NCBI RefSeq assembly: GCF_002795845.1
Contig: NZ_CP011797.1
Span: 124,001 to 188,000, forward strand
Reading direction: 5' to 3'
Length of the DNA stretch: 64,000 bases
DNA from: Reinekea forsetii
GTDB lineage: Bacteria; Pseudomonadota; Gammaproteobacteria; Pseudomonadales; Natronospirillaceae
Every line of letters starts with the position of its first letter. Position 1 is the stretch's first letter. Positions 44,264-53,606 of this stretch are shown here, in pieces. The translations under genes were made by a program, and so were the position numbers. The notes beneath the pieces were generated by a model that was not told where the DNA came from, ran no database searches, and saw only the letters and a program-made list of their open reading frames with translations.

Positions 44264-44949
44264 TAGCGTTGCCCCCCCTTCGCCAGATAATCGGCCTCCG
44301 ATATGGGTTCAAAGCGCACCTTACAACCGGTTTTGAGGAAGGCGAACTCATCACTGTCCCAGTCGACCATCTTCTGCCAGGTACGGCCAATGACCTGCCA
44401 ACCGCCAGGCGACTCGCTCGGGTAGACGGCACTTTGGTTGTCGGCCAAGGAGACACTGCCGGCGGGTATTTTTAATCTCGGGGTTTTTCGTCGGGGCACA
44501 AAAAGACTCTTGTGGGTATTGCCCAAGAAGCCAAATCCCGGACTAAAGCCAATCGCATAGACTCGATACGACTGGCCGGCATGTAAATCGATGATTTGCT
44601 GCGTCGTGAGGCCGCAGTATTGCGCGACATACTCCAGATCGTTGACCGCACCAATGCCGTAACACACTTCGATGACAATGGTTTCCAAGGCTTGATCGAC
44701 CAGTTCAGTGCTTATAGTGCGCTGGTAAGCCTGACGCAATATGGCCGCCATCGCGAAGCGGTCGATCAGCCTTAGGTTAAAAGTTACCAGCACGGAGGTA
44801 TAGGACGGCACCGTATCGAGCACGACCTCGGCATGGCTAAGCCACAGCAAGTCGTTAAAGTGTTTAACCCGCATGGCAACTTGATCGGATATTATTTCGC
44901 CAAAATAGACAATCCACGTATTTTCATTGACGGGACTTATTTCGAGCAT
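44263..44949 (-). CDS. pxpB: 5-oxoprolinase subunit B
   Basis: The 228-aa product is the KipI-like subunit (CT_C_D). It has VLDTVPSYTSVLVTF, VCYGIGAVNDLEYVA, GFSPGFGFLGNTHKSL and the conserved RLKIPAGSVSLADNQSAVYP. It partners PxpC. It overlaps pxpA by 13 nt. Confidence 0.93.
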   Translation of the reverse strand: MLEISPVNENTWIVYFGEIISDQVAMRVKHFNDLLWLSHAEVVLDTVPSYTSVLVTFNLRLIDRFAMAAILRQAYQRTISTELVDQALETIVIEVCYGIGAVNDLEYVAQYCGLTTQQIIDLHAGQSYRVYAIGFSPGFGFLGNTHKSLFVPRRKTPRLKIPAGSVSLADNQSAVYPSESPGGWQVIGRTWQKMVDWDSDEFAFLKTGCKVRFEPISEADYLAKGGQR

Positions 44950-45677
44950 CCGGCAATGACCTCACGAATCACCTGCGCGGTTTGCACGGCATTGGGCTCG
45001 TCACCGTGAATACAGAGGGTATCGGCCTGAAAGCGAACCACCTTGCCGGAGATCGAGGTAACCGAGCCCTGAGTCATTATCTGCTCGGTTTGGGCCCTGA
45101 CTTGCTCGGCTGTCTTATAGACAGAACCGGCTATGCTGCGACTGAGCAAGGTGCCGTCGTCGGCGTAGGCACGATCGGAAAAGGCCTCAAACTGGACGCG
45201 TATCTTATGCGTATCGGCGAGCCGTCGGATCGCATCGGAATCGGGTGCGGCCAGCACCAGCAGCGACAACTGGTCGTTATAGTCGTGCAGCGCTTGCATC
45301 ACGACCGCCATCACCGCCCGATCGGCGAAGGCTCTATGGTAGAGCGCGCCATGCGGTTTGACATAGTCCACCCGGCTGTTGTTGGCTCGGCAAATCGCAT
45401 CGAGCGCGCCGACCTGGTAGAGAACCATGGCGCGTATGTCTGCCGTCGGAATGGCCATATCACGGCGGCCAAAACCCTGTAAATCAGGATAGCCCGGGTG
45501 AGCGCCGATGCTGGTACCCGATTGCACGGCAAGCTTTACCGTGCGTTCCATTATTTGTGGGTCCGAGGCGTGAAAGCCACAGGCGATATTTGCCATATCG
45601 ACCAACGGCATCAACTCGGCGTCGTTGCCCATTTCCCATGAGCCGAAGGCTTCACCCATATCGCAGTTTACGTTCAA
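44937..45677 (-). CDS. pxpA: 5-oxoprolinase subunit A
   Basis: The 246-aa product is the LamB/YcsF subunit. It begins NVNCDMGEAFGSWEMG, followed by ANIACGFHASDP and GAHPGYPDLQGFGRRDM, with VKPHGALYHRAF later. It completes the PxpABC enzyme. An 85-nt gap separates it from dctM. Confidence 0.95.
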   Translation of the reverse strand: MNVNCDMGEAFGSWEMGNDAELMPLVDMANIACGFHASDPQIMERTVKLAVQSGTSIGAHPGYPDLQGFGRRDMAIPTADIRAMVLYQVGALDAICRANNSRVDYVKPHGALYHRAFADRAVMAVVMQALHDYNDQLSLLVLAAPDSDAIRRLADTHKIRVQFEAFSDRAYADDGTLLSRSIAGSVYKTAEQVRAQTEQIMTQGSVTSISGKVVRFQADTLCIHGDEPNAVQTAQVIREVIAGCSK

Positions 45678-45762
45678 GCTATAACTCCTGATTATCGATT
45701 AACCCCAACGGTATCAATTTAGAGCGGCAAAGGCCGCAGGTTTATATCAAGTCAGTGGATCA

Positions 45763-47067
45763 TTATTGGTTCATTGAATAGGGCAGATAGGTGGCGATAC
45801 CCGGGAAAATATAGATCAGTATCAGGGCGAGAAATATCAGCAAGAAAAAGGGTAATGCCGCCCGCGCCACATAGAGAATATTCTTGCCCGTTAAGGACTG
45901 AATGACAAAGAGATTAAAACCAACCGGTGGTGTTATTTGCGACATCTCCACGACCAGCACGATAAAGATACCGAACCATAATAGATCGATACCCGCCTGC
46001 TCGATCATCGGCATGACCACCGATACGGTCAATACTACAACCGAAATGCCATCCAGAAAACAACCGAGAATAACGAACAGTAGCGTTAGTGCTGCGAGCA
46101 GTTGAAATACAGTGAGGTCGAGGCTGCCAATGCTTGCGGCCAATGAGCGGGGGATGCCGAGAAAACCCATAGCGAGACTTAAAAAATGCGCGCCGACGAG
46201 AATAAGGCCGATCATGCACGAGCTTTTTACCGCACCCAATAAACTCTCGTTAAAGGTGGTCATATTCAGCGTGCCGGTCACAAAGGCCAGTAACAGAGCA
46301 CCAAAGACGCCCAGGGCAGCCGCTTCCGTTGGGGTGGTAAAGCCGGCATAGATGGAACCGAGGACAAAGCCAATGAGGCCGAGAATGGGTAAGAGTTTTT
46401 TCAGCGCCTTGAGTTTCACCCTGAAGCTGAGGTCAGCCGCATCGTCCTGGGGTACCTGGTCTTTGTTCAGTAAGGCCCAAATAACGATATAGCCCATGAA
46501 CAAAAAAACCAACAATAACCCGGGCAACGCGCCGGCAATAAAGAGTCGGGAGATAGAGACTTCGGCGGCGACGCCATACACGATCAGGATGATCGATGGT
46601 GGAATCAATAGCCCCAAGGTACCGGAGCCGGCCAACGTACCGATAGACATACGATCGCTATAGCCGGCCTTCTTAAGCTCCGGCAAGGTCATGCGACCGA
46701 TGGTAGCCGCGGTTGCCGCGGACGAACCCGAGACCGCGGCAAATATGCCACAGCTGAGCACATTAACATGGAGCAACTTACCCGGCAGACGGTTGAGCCA
46801 GGGTGTTAAGCCTTCGAAGAGATCAGACGCTAAGCGAGTACGGAATAGCACTTCACCCATCCAGATAAACATCGGTAAGGCTGTCAATGTCCAGTTGGTA
46901 CTCGCTCCCCACGTTGTTGTGCCGAACAGTAAACCAATTTGCCCATTATCAACTAACATCAGGCCAATAATACCCACCCCGATAAGGGCCAAGGATACCC
47001 ATACACCAATCGCGAGCATCAATAGCATCGAGGCGACCAGCACGATTGAAATTACGACAAAATCCAT
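45763..47067 (-). CDS. dctM: TRAP transporter large permease DctM
   Basis: The 434-aa polytopic membrane protein has the DctM core: LTALPMFIWMGEVLFRT, SGSSAATAATIGRMTLPELK, LAGSGTLGLLIPPSIILIVYG and ITPPVGFNLFVIQSLTGK. It is the sodium/proton-driven channel of the TRAP system fed by DctP. Overlaps dctQ by one base. Confidence 0.94.
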   Translation of the reverse strand: MDFVVISIVLVASMLLMLAIGVWVSLALIGVGIIGLMLVDNGQIGLLFGTTTWGASTNWTLTALPMFIWMGEVLFRTRLASDLFEGLTPWLNRLPGKLLHVNVLSCGIFAAVSGSSAATAATIGRMTLPELKKAGYSDRMSIGTLAGSGTLGLLIPPSIILIVYGVAAEVSISRLFIAGALPGLLLVFLFMGYIVIWALLNKDQVPQDDAADLSFRVKLKALKKLLPILGLIGFVLGSIYAGFTTPTEAAALGVFGALLLAFVTGTLNMTTFNESLLGAVKSSCMIGLILVGAHFLSLAMGFLGIPRSLAASIGSLDLTVFQLLAALTLLFVILGCFLDGISVVVLTVSVVMPMIEQAGIDLLWFGIFIVLVVEMSQITPPVGFNLFVIQSLTGKNILYVARAALPFFLLIFLALILIYIFPGIATYLPYSMNQ

Positions 47068-47585
47068 TAGATCTCCTCCAGGTTAACTTCGCCTTCGTGC
47101 TGGGTATAGATCGGCAGCTTGCCACCGAGCATTGCGGCCAGCGCATCAAGGACTGCCAATAAGAGCCCGGTCGACCCCAGACCCACTGGTACCTGTACCG
47201 CCCAGAGTGGCATGGGGATATAGCCCTGTGTGAGCTCTTCAAAGAGGTAAGATTCCCAAATCATATACCAGCTATACCAGCAGACAAACGAGGCCAACAC
47301 CAGACCGATGATCAGGACAAAAAATTCTTGCGCAAAGCGCGCCTTGGGGGGGAGGTTTTGAAAGAGTAATGTTACACGAATATGACCACCATCCCTAAAA
47401 GTGTAGGCCAGGCCAAAAAAAATGGAGGCCGATAAACAGTAGCCGGATATATCTTCAGCAGAGGGGACGATAAAGCCCAATAGTCGGCCAATGATTTGAG
47501 CTAAAACCACCACCATAATAATGATGATGCACAGGCCCGATAGATAACCGGAAGCCAGATATAATCGATCTTTATAGGAATGCAT
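47067..47585 (-). CDS. dctQ: TRAP transporter small permease DctQ
   Basis: The 172-aa product has four helices and the DctQ-like signature GFIVPSAEDISGYCLSASIFFGLAYTF, with the later WAVQVPVGLG. ATG 47585 (MHSYKDR) is preferred over an in-frame start at 47615, because a strong hairpin lies between 47605 and 47630 and would overlap the longer start. Confidence 0.9.
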   Translation of the reverse strand: MHSYKDRLYLASGYLSGLCIIIIMVVVLAQIIGRLLGFIVPSAEDISGYCLSASIFFGLAYTFRDGGHIRVTLLFQNLPPKARFAQEFFVLIIGLVLASFVCWYSWYMIWESYLFEELTQGYIPMPLWAVQVPVGLGSTGLLLAVLDALAAMLGGKLPIYTQHEGEVNLEEI

Positions 47586-47604
47586 AAAATGTCCCACGCA
47601 AAAG

Positions 47605-47630
47605 GCCCCCGACAATAGCTTGCCGGGGGC
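47605..47630 (-). terminator. intercistronic hairpin between dctP and dctQ
   Basis: A 7-bp GC stem (GCCCCCG 47605-47611 with CGGGGGC 47624-47630) lies just after the dctP stop. On the minus strand it is followed by CCTTTTG. Such hairpins after binding-protein genes often partly terminate or protect the upstream mRNA, giving more DctP than DctQM. Confidence 0.6.
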
Positions 47631-47642
47631 GATAAAGCTTGA

Positions 47643-48608
47643 TTACTTGTTATAAGCTTTGAGAATTGCGCCTACTTCTTTTGGAGCTTCTGCCAACCAC
47701 TCGTCGGACATCACTGCACCGATCGCTTTGAGCTCAGTGATCAGTTGATCAGTTGGTGCCGTTACGATGATGCCGTTGTCAATCAGGGTCTGAGTATCCT
47801 TACGAGCCTGTTCAACCACGCCGGCCCAGCCGCTCTTCTCTGCATTTGCAGCCGCTTCCAGGATGATGGCTTGGGTTGCCTTGTCTAAACGCTTGAATGC
47901 GCGCGTATTGACAATAACCATGTTTTTAGGGATCCACGCGTCGATCGACGTGTAGTGAGTCAGATAATCCCAAGCCTGACCATTGGCGCCGGTTGATGGC
48001 GATGTCACCATTGAATCGATGATGCCGGTGCTGAAGGCTTGTGGGATATCCGGTACCTGAACCGTAGTAGGCGTCGTGCCCATCAGATCTGCTAAACGAG
48101 ACGTGGATGGGCTGTAGGCACGCATCTTGGAATCGGATAGGTCAGCCAACGATGCGACTGGGAATTTGGTATAGAGACTTTGCGCAGGCCAAGGCACTGC
48201 GTAGAGCAACATCAGGCCGTCTTTTTTGAGCAACTTCTCCATTTCTGGCTTAGCGGCCAACCACAACTTCTCGGAGTCGGCATAGCTGGTTGCTACGAAG
48301 GGCATGTTGTCGTGCTTAAACACCGGGTGTTCATTGCCGAGCGTGCCGATAAAAACTTCGCCCAACTGCACCTGGCCAGATTTTACGGCGCGTGGAATCT
48401 CGGGATGTTTAATTAACGAGGCACCGGAGTGAACGGTAATGACCAACTCGCCACCGGTTTTAGATTTAATTTCTTCAGCAAATTGATAGGCTATTTTAGT
48501 CGGCATATTCGCATCGCCATAAGGCGTTGGCATGTTCCATGTTTCAGCGGACGACTGCACACCTATTGTGCTGGCAAGAACGGCTAGGCCAATAACTTTT
48601 TTTATCAT
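47643..48608 (-). CDS. dctP: TRAP transporter solute-binding protein DctP
   Basis: The 321-aa product has a signal peptide (residues ~1-21, ending SSA). A TRAP-type DctP fold follows with GELVITVHSGASLIKHPEI, VFIGTLGNEHPVFKH and the conserved Arg region MRAYSPSTSRLADLMGTTPT. The ligand is probably a carboxylate such as 5-oxoproline, from the operon context (inference). The Shine-Dalgarno AAAGGTGA precedes the ATG. Confidence 0.92.
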   Translation of the reverse strand: MIKKVIGLAVLASTIGVQSSAETWNMPTPYGDANMPTKIAYQFAEEIKSKTGGELVITVHSGASLIKHPEIPRAVKSGQVQLGEVFIGTLGNEHPVFKHDNMPFVATSYADSEKLWLAAKPEMEKLLKKDGLMLLYAVPWPAQSLYTKFPVASLADLSDSKMRAYSPSTSRLADLMGTTPTTVQVPDIPQAFSTGIIDSMVTSPSTGANGQAWDYLTHYTSIDAWIPKNMVIVNTRAFKRLDKATQAIILEAAANAEKSGWAGVVEQARKDTQTLIDNGIIVTAPTDQLITELKAIGAVMSDEWLAEAPKEVGAILKAYNK

Positions 48609-48634
48609 TTTTTTTCACCTTTTTATTAAAATGG

Positions 48635-49438
48635 TTACAGAACGGCTAACTCGTCGTTCAATTTGTCCGTCACTAACATTTTGCCAGGGACATGTGTAAT
48701 GCACAGTGGTGGCTTGGCATTACGGATGGCGACCTGTGGCGTAACACCACAAGCCCAAAAAACGGGTATTTCATCATCGTTGACCGGCACACTGTCGCCA
48801 TATTCTGGCTTGGCCAAGTCTTCGATGCCGATCTTATTCGGCATGCCAATATGGATCGGCGCGCCATGCGCTTTAGGCAATCGAGTGGTTATTTGAATCG
48901 CACGGATGGCGTCTGCCGGCTTGAACGGCCGCATGGTAACGACCGTGTTACCGAAAAACTTCGCACTCGGTGCCGTGGCGATATTGGTTTCAAACATGGA
49001 CACATTCCGGTCCAGATCGATATTGCGTATCGACAAGCCGGCACGCAATAAGGCTTCTTCAAACGAGAACGAACAGCCTAGGACAAAACTGACCATGTCA
49101 TCAGACCAATACTGTTCAATGTCTGTGACCTGCTCGACCAGTTCCCCGTCCTTAAAGACATTGTACTGGGGAATGTCAGTGCGAATATCGATATCCGCAC
49201 CGAGCGCCGGCACCATGGCATCGCCAGGCTTAGACATGCTGATCAAAGGGCAGGACACCGGGTTTAAATAACAATAGAGCAAAAAATCTTCCGCCCAAAC
49301 CTTGGGCAGAATAACCACATTACCCTGCACCAAGCCCGGCACCAGACCACTGGTGTAGCCCGTAAAGGAACCATCACGAATGTCGTGGCGCAACAGACGG
49401 GCTTTGTCCAACAGTTCGGCGTTTTGATTGTTAGCCAT
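48635..49438 (-). CDS. DUF1445 enzyme, D-glutamate cyclase / putative hydro-lyase family
   Basis: The 267-aa product matches PF07286 (DUF1445, YcsI-like). It has IRDGSFTGYTSGLVPGLVQGN, DIPQYNVFKDG, FVLGCSFSFEEALLRAGL, MRPFKPADAIRAIQITTR and FWACGVTPQVAI. A eukaryotic relative acts as D-glutamate cyclase, forming 5-oxo-D-proline. B. subtilis ycsI likewise lies with pxp genes. In this operon it is first, so it may feed or accompany 5-oxoproline catabolism. The stereochemistry of its real substrate is not known from sequence. Confidence 0.85.
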   Translation of the reverse strand: MANNQNAELLDKARLLRHDIRDGSFTGYTSGLVPGLVQGNVVILPKVWAEDFLLYCYLNPVSCPLISMSKPGDAMVPALGADIDIRTDIPQYNVFKDGELVEQVTDIEQYWSDDMVSFVLGCSFSFEEALLRAGLSIRNIDLDRNVSMFETNIATAPSAKFFGNTVVTMRPFKPADAIRAIQITTRLPKAHGAPIHIGMPNKIGIEDLAKPEYGDSVPVNDDEIPVFWACGVTPQVAIRNAKPPLCITHVPGKMLVTDKLNDELAVL

Positions 49439-49503
49439 GGAGCAGTAACCTTGATTTGAACGATGCAGCCAATCTAGCTCGAATCGAAAAGCAAAGTCTA
49501 ATT

Positions 49504-49528
49504 GTTATTTATTGTCATTATTGATAAC
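49504..49528. promoter_or_regulatory. 25-bp dyad upstream of the 5-oxoproline operon
   Basis: GTTAT (49504-49508) and ATAAC (49524-49528) form a dyad separated by 15 nt, in the AT-rich region 66 nt upstream of the first gene. It is a candidate LysR-type operator. Confidence 0.35.
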
Positions 49529-49620
49529 TAAAGCTTATATAGGGGATGCTTCGGGTAAAAAACGCCGTCGCCGATTAGGGTTGCCTGCCGAATACCGTTC
49601 AAGGCGCGGTCGAATTGCGC

Positions 49621-50274
49621 CTAACTAACGGCGGCTATCAGTTGCTTCGACGGAATGCGCCGGCAGCCCAATTGGCCATCCAATGCGACGCGGATGAGCA
49701 CGGAGGCAACGTCCTCAGCGTGGACCGGTCGATAGGTGCGCAGCGGCCCGATAAAGACAAAGGATAAGCCGGAAAAAAGCACCTGTGCAATCCGTTCACC
49801 GAGCCGGAAGGTCGACCGTTTGCCGAGCAAGAGTGAGGGCTGGACGATGGTTAGCGAGTCGAACTGCAGGGCCACCAAGGCCGCTTCCATGCGGCCCTTG
49901 GTGGCCAGGTAAAAATTCCCGGCGTCGGCGTCGGCACCCAGGCTGGAAACTACGACAAAGCGCCGGTAGCCGGCCTGCTTTGCCGCTCTAGCCAGATCGA
50001 GCACCCGGCCAAAGTCTACCTCGGCAAAGGCTTCGCGTGAGCCGGCCTGTTTGATTGTGGTGCCCAGGGCACAGATAACGGCATCGGCGTTGTCGCTAAC
50101 CGGGGGTAAGGCCAGCGGCATAAAATCACTGACCCATTGATGATGGTGAGCGTGCAGTGGCGCAATGGGACGACGCACCAGCAAGAGCACCTCGTCGACC
50201 CGATCGGGCGCTAGCTGTTGCACCAGATGCGAGCCGATTAGACCGGTTGCGCCGGCAATGAGAATGTTAGCCAT
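49621..50274 (-). CDS. NAD(P)H-binding atypical SDR oxidoreductase
   Basis: The 217-aa product has the N-terminal Rossmann motif NILIAGATGLIGSHLV and CALGTTIKQAGSREAF. A SDR-type Ser-x-x-x-Tyr arrangement is weak (VVVSSLGADADAGNFYLATKGRME, with the Y-x-x-x-K in YLATK). It resembles the HTATIP2/TIP30-like group. Substrate unknown. It stands alone, with a 254-nt gap before the RND genes. Confidence 0.78.
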   Translation of the reverse strand: MANILIAGATGLIGSHLVQQLAPDRVDEVLLLVRRPIAPLHAHHHQWVSDFMPLALPPVSDNADAVICALGTTIKQAGSREAFAEVDFGRVLDLARAAKQAGYRRFVVVSSLGADADAGNFYLATKGRMEAALVALQFDSLTIVQPSLLLGKRSTFRLGERIAQVLFSGLSFVFIGPLRTYRPVHAEDVASVLIRVALDGQLGCRRIPSKQLIAAVS

Positions 50275-50441
50275 AATAGGGTTTCCGGTCGGTGTACTGC
50301 CCCAGATTAGGGGCTAGCGATACCAATGCATTGGGGTTGGCGTATAGGTGTTTGCGAATACCTACACGCGGAATGGAATGATATTGGTCGTATTCGATCG
50401 AAAAGGCCAGGCCTGCTTTCGCCCCAGGGCGCTCGACGGCC

Positions 50442-50468
50442 TGGGGTTGCTCCTTATTGAGGCAACCC
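50442..50468 (-). terminator. possible stem-loop after the RND operon
   Basis: GGGGTTGC (50442-50449) pairs with GCAACCCC (50461-50468) around an 11-nt loop, 60-90 nt past the end of the RND pump gene. No T-run follows on the minus strand, so termination is uncertain. The rest of 50275-50528 holds no gene. Confidence 0.4.
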
Positions 50469-50528
50469 CATTGCCGAGAATGGCCCGGTTCGTTCAGTGA
50501 CGGCAGGCGGTAGCAGGTTGGTGGTCGC

Positions 50529-53500
50529 TCACCCGGCGGGAGACCAACGGCGCTTCAGGCGGTTGACGCGCTCGATGACTTGTTCCAAGGTCAACAGCAT
50601 TGCCGGCACAAAAAGGAGGATCAGCACGGTCGCAAAGAGCAAGCCAAAGACCAGGCCGGCGGCGATTGGTTTGAGGAATTGGGCATCCAAGCTGGTTTCA
50701 AACAGGAATGGCGTCAGGCCGCCGACAGTGGTCAGAGTCGTCAGCAGAACAGGCCGCAAGCGACTGGCCACCGCCTCTTCTAGCGCGCCATAGAGAGGCA
50801 TGCCGTCTCGGCGTAGATCCCGATAGACACTGATCAGCACGATACTGTCGTTGATCACAATCCCCGAGAGGCCGAATAGACCGAGTACCGACAGAGACGA
50901 CAGCGGCAAGTCGATCAGCCAATGGCCATAGATGGCTCCGGTCAGGCCAAAGGGAATGGCGACCAGGATGGCCAATGGCCAGACCCAGCTTTCAAACACC
51001 CACGCCAGAATGCCGTAGATCAGAGCGAGTACGCCAATCAACACCAGGGTGGCGTCGGCAAAAAATTCGCGCTGGCCTCGGGCATCGCCACTCAAGCTCA
51101 CCTCTAAGGTGCCATAGTTGGCCCGAACGCCGGGTAACACGGTGTCATCCAGTAAGCTGTACATGCCATCGCTGGTCATCACACCGGCATCGAGGGTGGC
51201 ACTGACATTAACCGAGATCTCGCCATCCTCTGCGCGGATGCCATCGAGGCCCCGTTGATAGCGGCTGATCATCAGATCATCGAGGGGGATCAATTCATCA
51301 TTCAGGGCGAACGGCAGGCTCAAAATAGCCAAGATATCGCTGCGTTGCCGTTCCGGGAGCAGGACCCTCAAATTGAGAGTTTGCAAACCGGCGACCTGAT
51401 CGGCCGCGCTGACACCTTCGATCGCTTGACGTAAAAACCCAGCAATGCTCGCTTCAGAGATACCCAAATCCCGTGCCAGGGGCGTCAGTTCAAACTGCAG
51501 TTGCTCATCGCCATAGGGCAAGGAATCGATGGCATCGGACAACCCGGGAACCCCATTCAATTGACCCTGCAGGGCCATGGCCGCCGATTTTAGGGTGTCG
51601 ATGTTGTCGCCGGTCAGGGCGATCACGATATCGCCCGACTCCCCGCCCCAGCGGTTGCCGCGACCAAAACTGATATTGTCAATTTCAGAGGGCAAGGTGG
51701 TGGCCGCACGCCATTGATTGACCAGCTCTTGGTTGGTGTAGGGCCGGTCCTGATCGCTGATCAGCTCAACATCGATGCGCGCCCGATTGGCTTGGTCGCC
51801 CTGATTCCGGATAACCAGAGCCGTCTTGATAAAGTCGTAGCCGGTTTGGTCCTCAACCTCTTGCAAGGTCTGGGTCAGTTGATCGATAAAGGCGTCGACC
51901 TTGCCGGGCAAGACGCCTTCGGCGAAGGTCACACTGACCGATAAGGACGGTGATTCAACCGAGGGTTGAAACTGGAACGGCACAATTTTGCTGCTCACCA
52001 TGCCAAGGGCCATTATAAGATTGGCGAGGATAAAGGCCATCAAGATCGGCCGATGTGTCAGGCTCCAGCGAACAATCGGTCGGAACCAGTTGTCGCGCAA
52101 GCGATTGAAGGCAGCGTCAAGTTTTTGGCGCATCGGGCGGTCTTTTTTGTGGTGGCTGTGCGACAGATGGCCGGGCAGGATCAAAAAGCACTCGACCAGT
52201 GAGGCAACGATGGCCACGGAGACGATAATCGGGATGTCGCGCGCCAACTGTCCGATCGGCCCACCAATCAGCATCAGCGGCAAGAAGGCCGCCATGGTGG
52301 TTAAGCTCGAGGCGAGCACTGGCGGCCACATCTTTTTCGCCGCCTGCAATGAGGCGGCACTGGCCGACATGCCCTGTTGTTGATAAGCCCGGGCCTGTTC
52401 ACCGACCACGATGGCATCGTCGACAATGATGCCGAGTGCGATCATGAAGCCAAACAGGCTGATGGTATTCATGCTGACGCCGGCCTGAGCCATAAACAGG
52501 AAGGTGGCAAAAAAGCTGATCGGAATGCCCATGGCGACCCAAAAGGCGAGCCGGCTGTTGAGGAAGAAAAACAACATCACCAGCACTAAGCCCATGCCGA
52601 GAGCGCCATTTTTGAGCAACAGACGCAATTGCGCTGCGACGATTTGCCAAGTTTCATTGTAGACATGGATCTGCACGCTGGCCGGCAGGGTTGGCGTGAA
52701 GGTGCTCAGCCAGGTCTGCATGGTCTCGGCGTTGTCGAGTGTATCCTCACCCGGCGTGCGCATCAGCGACAGGCGAACGGCTGGTGTGCCTTCGAAATAG
52801 AGTGCATTGGAATTGCGATTGATGACCCGTTCGATCTGCGCGATATCGCCTAGGCGCAGCGCGCTGCCATCGTCTAGGGTGGTGACGATCAGATCGTACA
52901 GGCTGGCAAAATCGATGTTCGGCGTTTGCGATAGCAGCTGCAGGGTTAGAGCATCACCGGTCGAGGTGCCGGCCGGTTGCGCGGTATATTCGGCGCCAAT
53001 GGCGCTGGCAATCTGAGCCAAGGTCAGGCCAGTATCGAGCAGTCGCTCGGTGCTCACCGCAATCTGCACCTGTTGGCGCGGGATGCCTTGCAGATTGATT
53101 TGCGCAAAGCCGGCCTGCAACAGTTGGCTTTCCATCTTGTAGGCCAGATCGGCCAATTCGTCAGCCGGCACCTCGCCATAGATCAGCAGGTCGGCGACAT
53201 TTTCGCGCCGCTGTGGACTGCTGATGCGCAAATCGTCGACCGGTTCGGGCAAGTCGACGGCGTTTACCGCTGTTTCAATGATATCGCGCGCCGAACTGAG
53301 GCTCTCGGCCCGGTCGGACAGACTGATCCAGAGGCCGACTCGGCCAGAGTTGGCGCTGGTCGAGATCGAATCGATCTCGGGTAGGCCTACCAAGGCCTGT
53401 TGTAAGGGGATAGCGACGGTGCGATACATGTCTTCGGCACTGACGCCACCCCAGGTCGCTGAGACGCTGACGCGATCGAAGCCGAAGTCGGGAAAAAACT

Positions 53501-53606
53501 GATTATTGACCTGATTCAGACCCCAGATGCCTGAGGCGATAATCACAATCATGGCACCATTGGCGGCGATGCGGTGTTTGGCAAAGGTTTCTATCCAGCC
53601 CATCAC
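50529..53606 (-). CDS. RND-family (AcrB/MexB-like) inner-membrane efflux pump
   Basis: The 1025-aa product has the 12-helix RND pattern with two large periplasmic loops. The N-terminus resembles HAE-type pumps (NNQFFPDFGFDRVSVSATW). The proton-relay Asp pair is in ALGIIVDDAIVVGE, and the second half has LFGLSGIVINDSIVLISVY. It pairs with the adaptor upstream (4-nt overlap). There is no outer-membrane channel gene nearby, so it probably uses a TolC-type protein elsewhere. The N-terminal pore segment (about residues 40-130) suggests a broad-type pump; substrate unknown. Confidence 0.93.
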   Translation of the reverse strand: MMGWIETFAKHRIAANGAMIVIIASGIWGLNQVNNQFFPDFGFDRVSVSATWGGVSAEDMYRTVAIPLQQALVGLPEIDSISTSANSGRVGLWISLSDRAESLSSARDIIETAVNAVDLPEPVDDLRISSPQRRENVADLLIYGEVPADELADLAYKMESQLLQAGFAQINLQGIPRQQVQIAVSTERLLDTGLTLAQIASAIGAEYTAQPAGTSTGDALTLQLLSQTPNIDFASLYDLIVTTLDDGSALRLGDIAQIERVINRNSNALYFEGTPAVRLSLMRTPGEDTLDNAETMQTWLSTFTPTLPASVQIHVYNETWQIVAAQLRLLLKNGALGMGLVLVMLFFFLNSRLAFWVAMGIPISFFATFLFMAQAGVSMNTISLFGFMIALGIIVDDAIVVGEQARAYQQQGMSASAASLQAAKKMWPPVLASSLTTMAAFLPLMLIGGPIGQLARDIPIIVSVAIVASLVECFLILPGHLSHSHHKKDRPMRQKLDAAFNRLRDNWFRPIVRWSLTHRPILMAFILANLIMALGMVSSKIVPFQFQPSVESPSLSVSVTFAEGVLPGKVDAFIDQLTQTLQEVEDQTGYDFIKTALVIRNQGDQANRARIDVELISDQDRPYTNQELVNQWRAATTLPSEIDNISFGRGNRWGGESGDIVIALTGDNIDTLKSAAMALQGQLNGVPGLSDAIDSLPYGDEQLQFELTPLARDLGISEASIAGFLRQAIEGVSAADQVAGLQTLNLRVLLPERQRSDILAILSLPFALNDELIPLDDLMISRYQRGLDGIRAEDGEISVNVSATLDAGVMTSDGMYSLLDDTVLPGVRANYGTLEVSLSGDARGQREFFADATLVLIGVLALIYGILAWVFESWVWPLAILVAIPFGLTGAIYGHWLIDLPLSSLSVLGLFGLSGIVINDSIVLISVYRDLRRDGMPLYGALEEAVASRLRPVLLTTLTTVGGLTPFLFETSLDAQFLKPIAAGLVFGLLFATVLILLFVPAMLLTLEQVIERVNRLKRRWSPAG

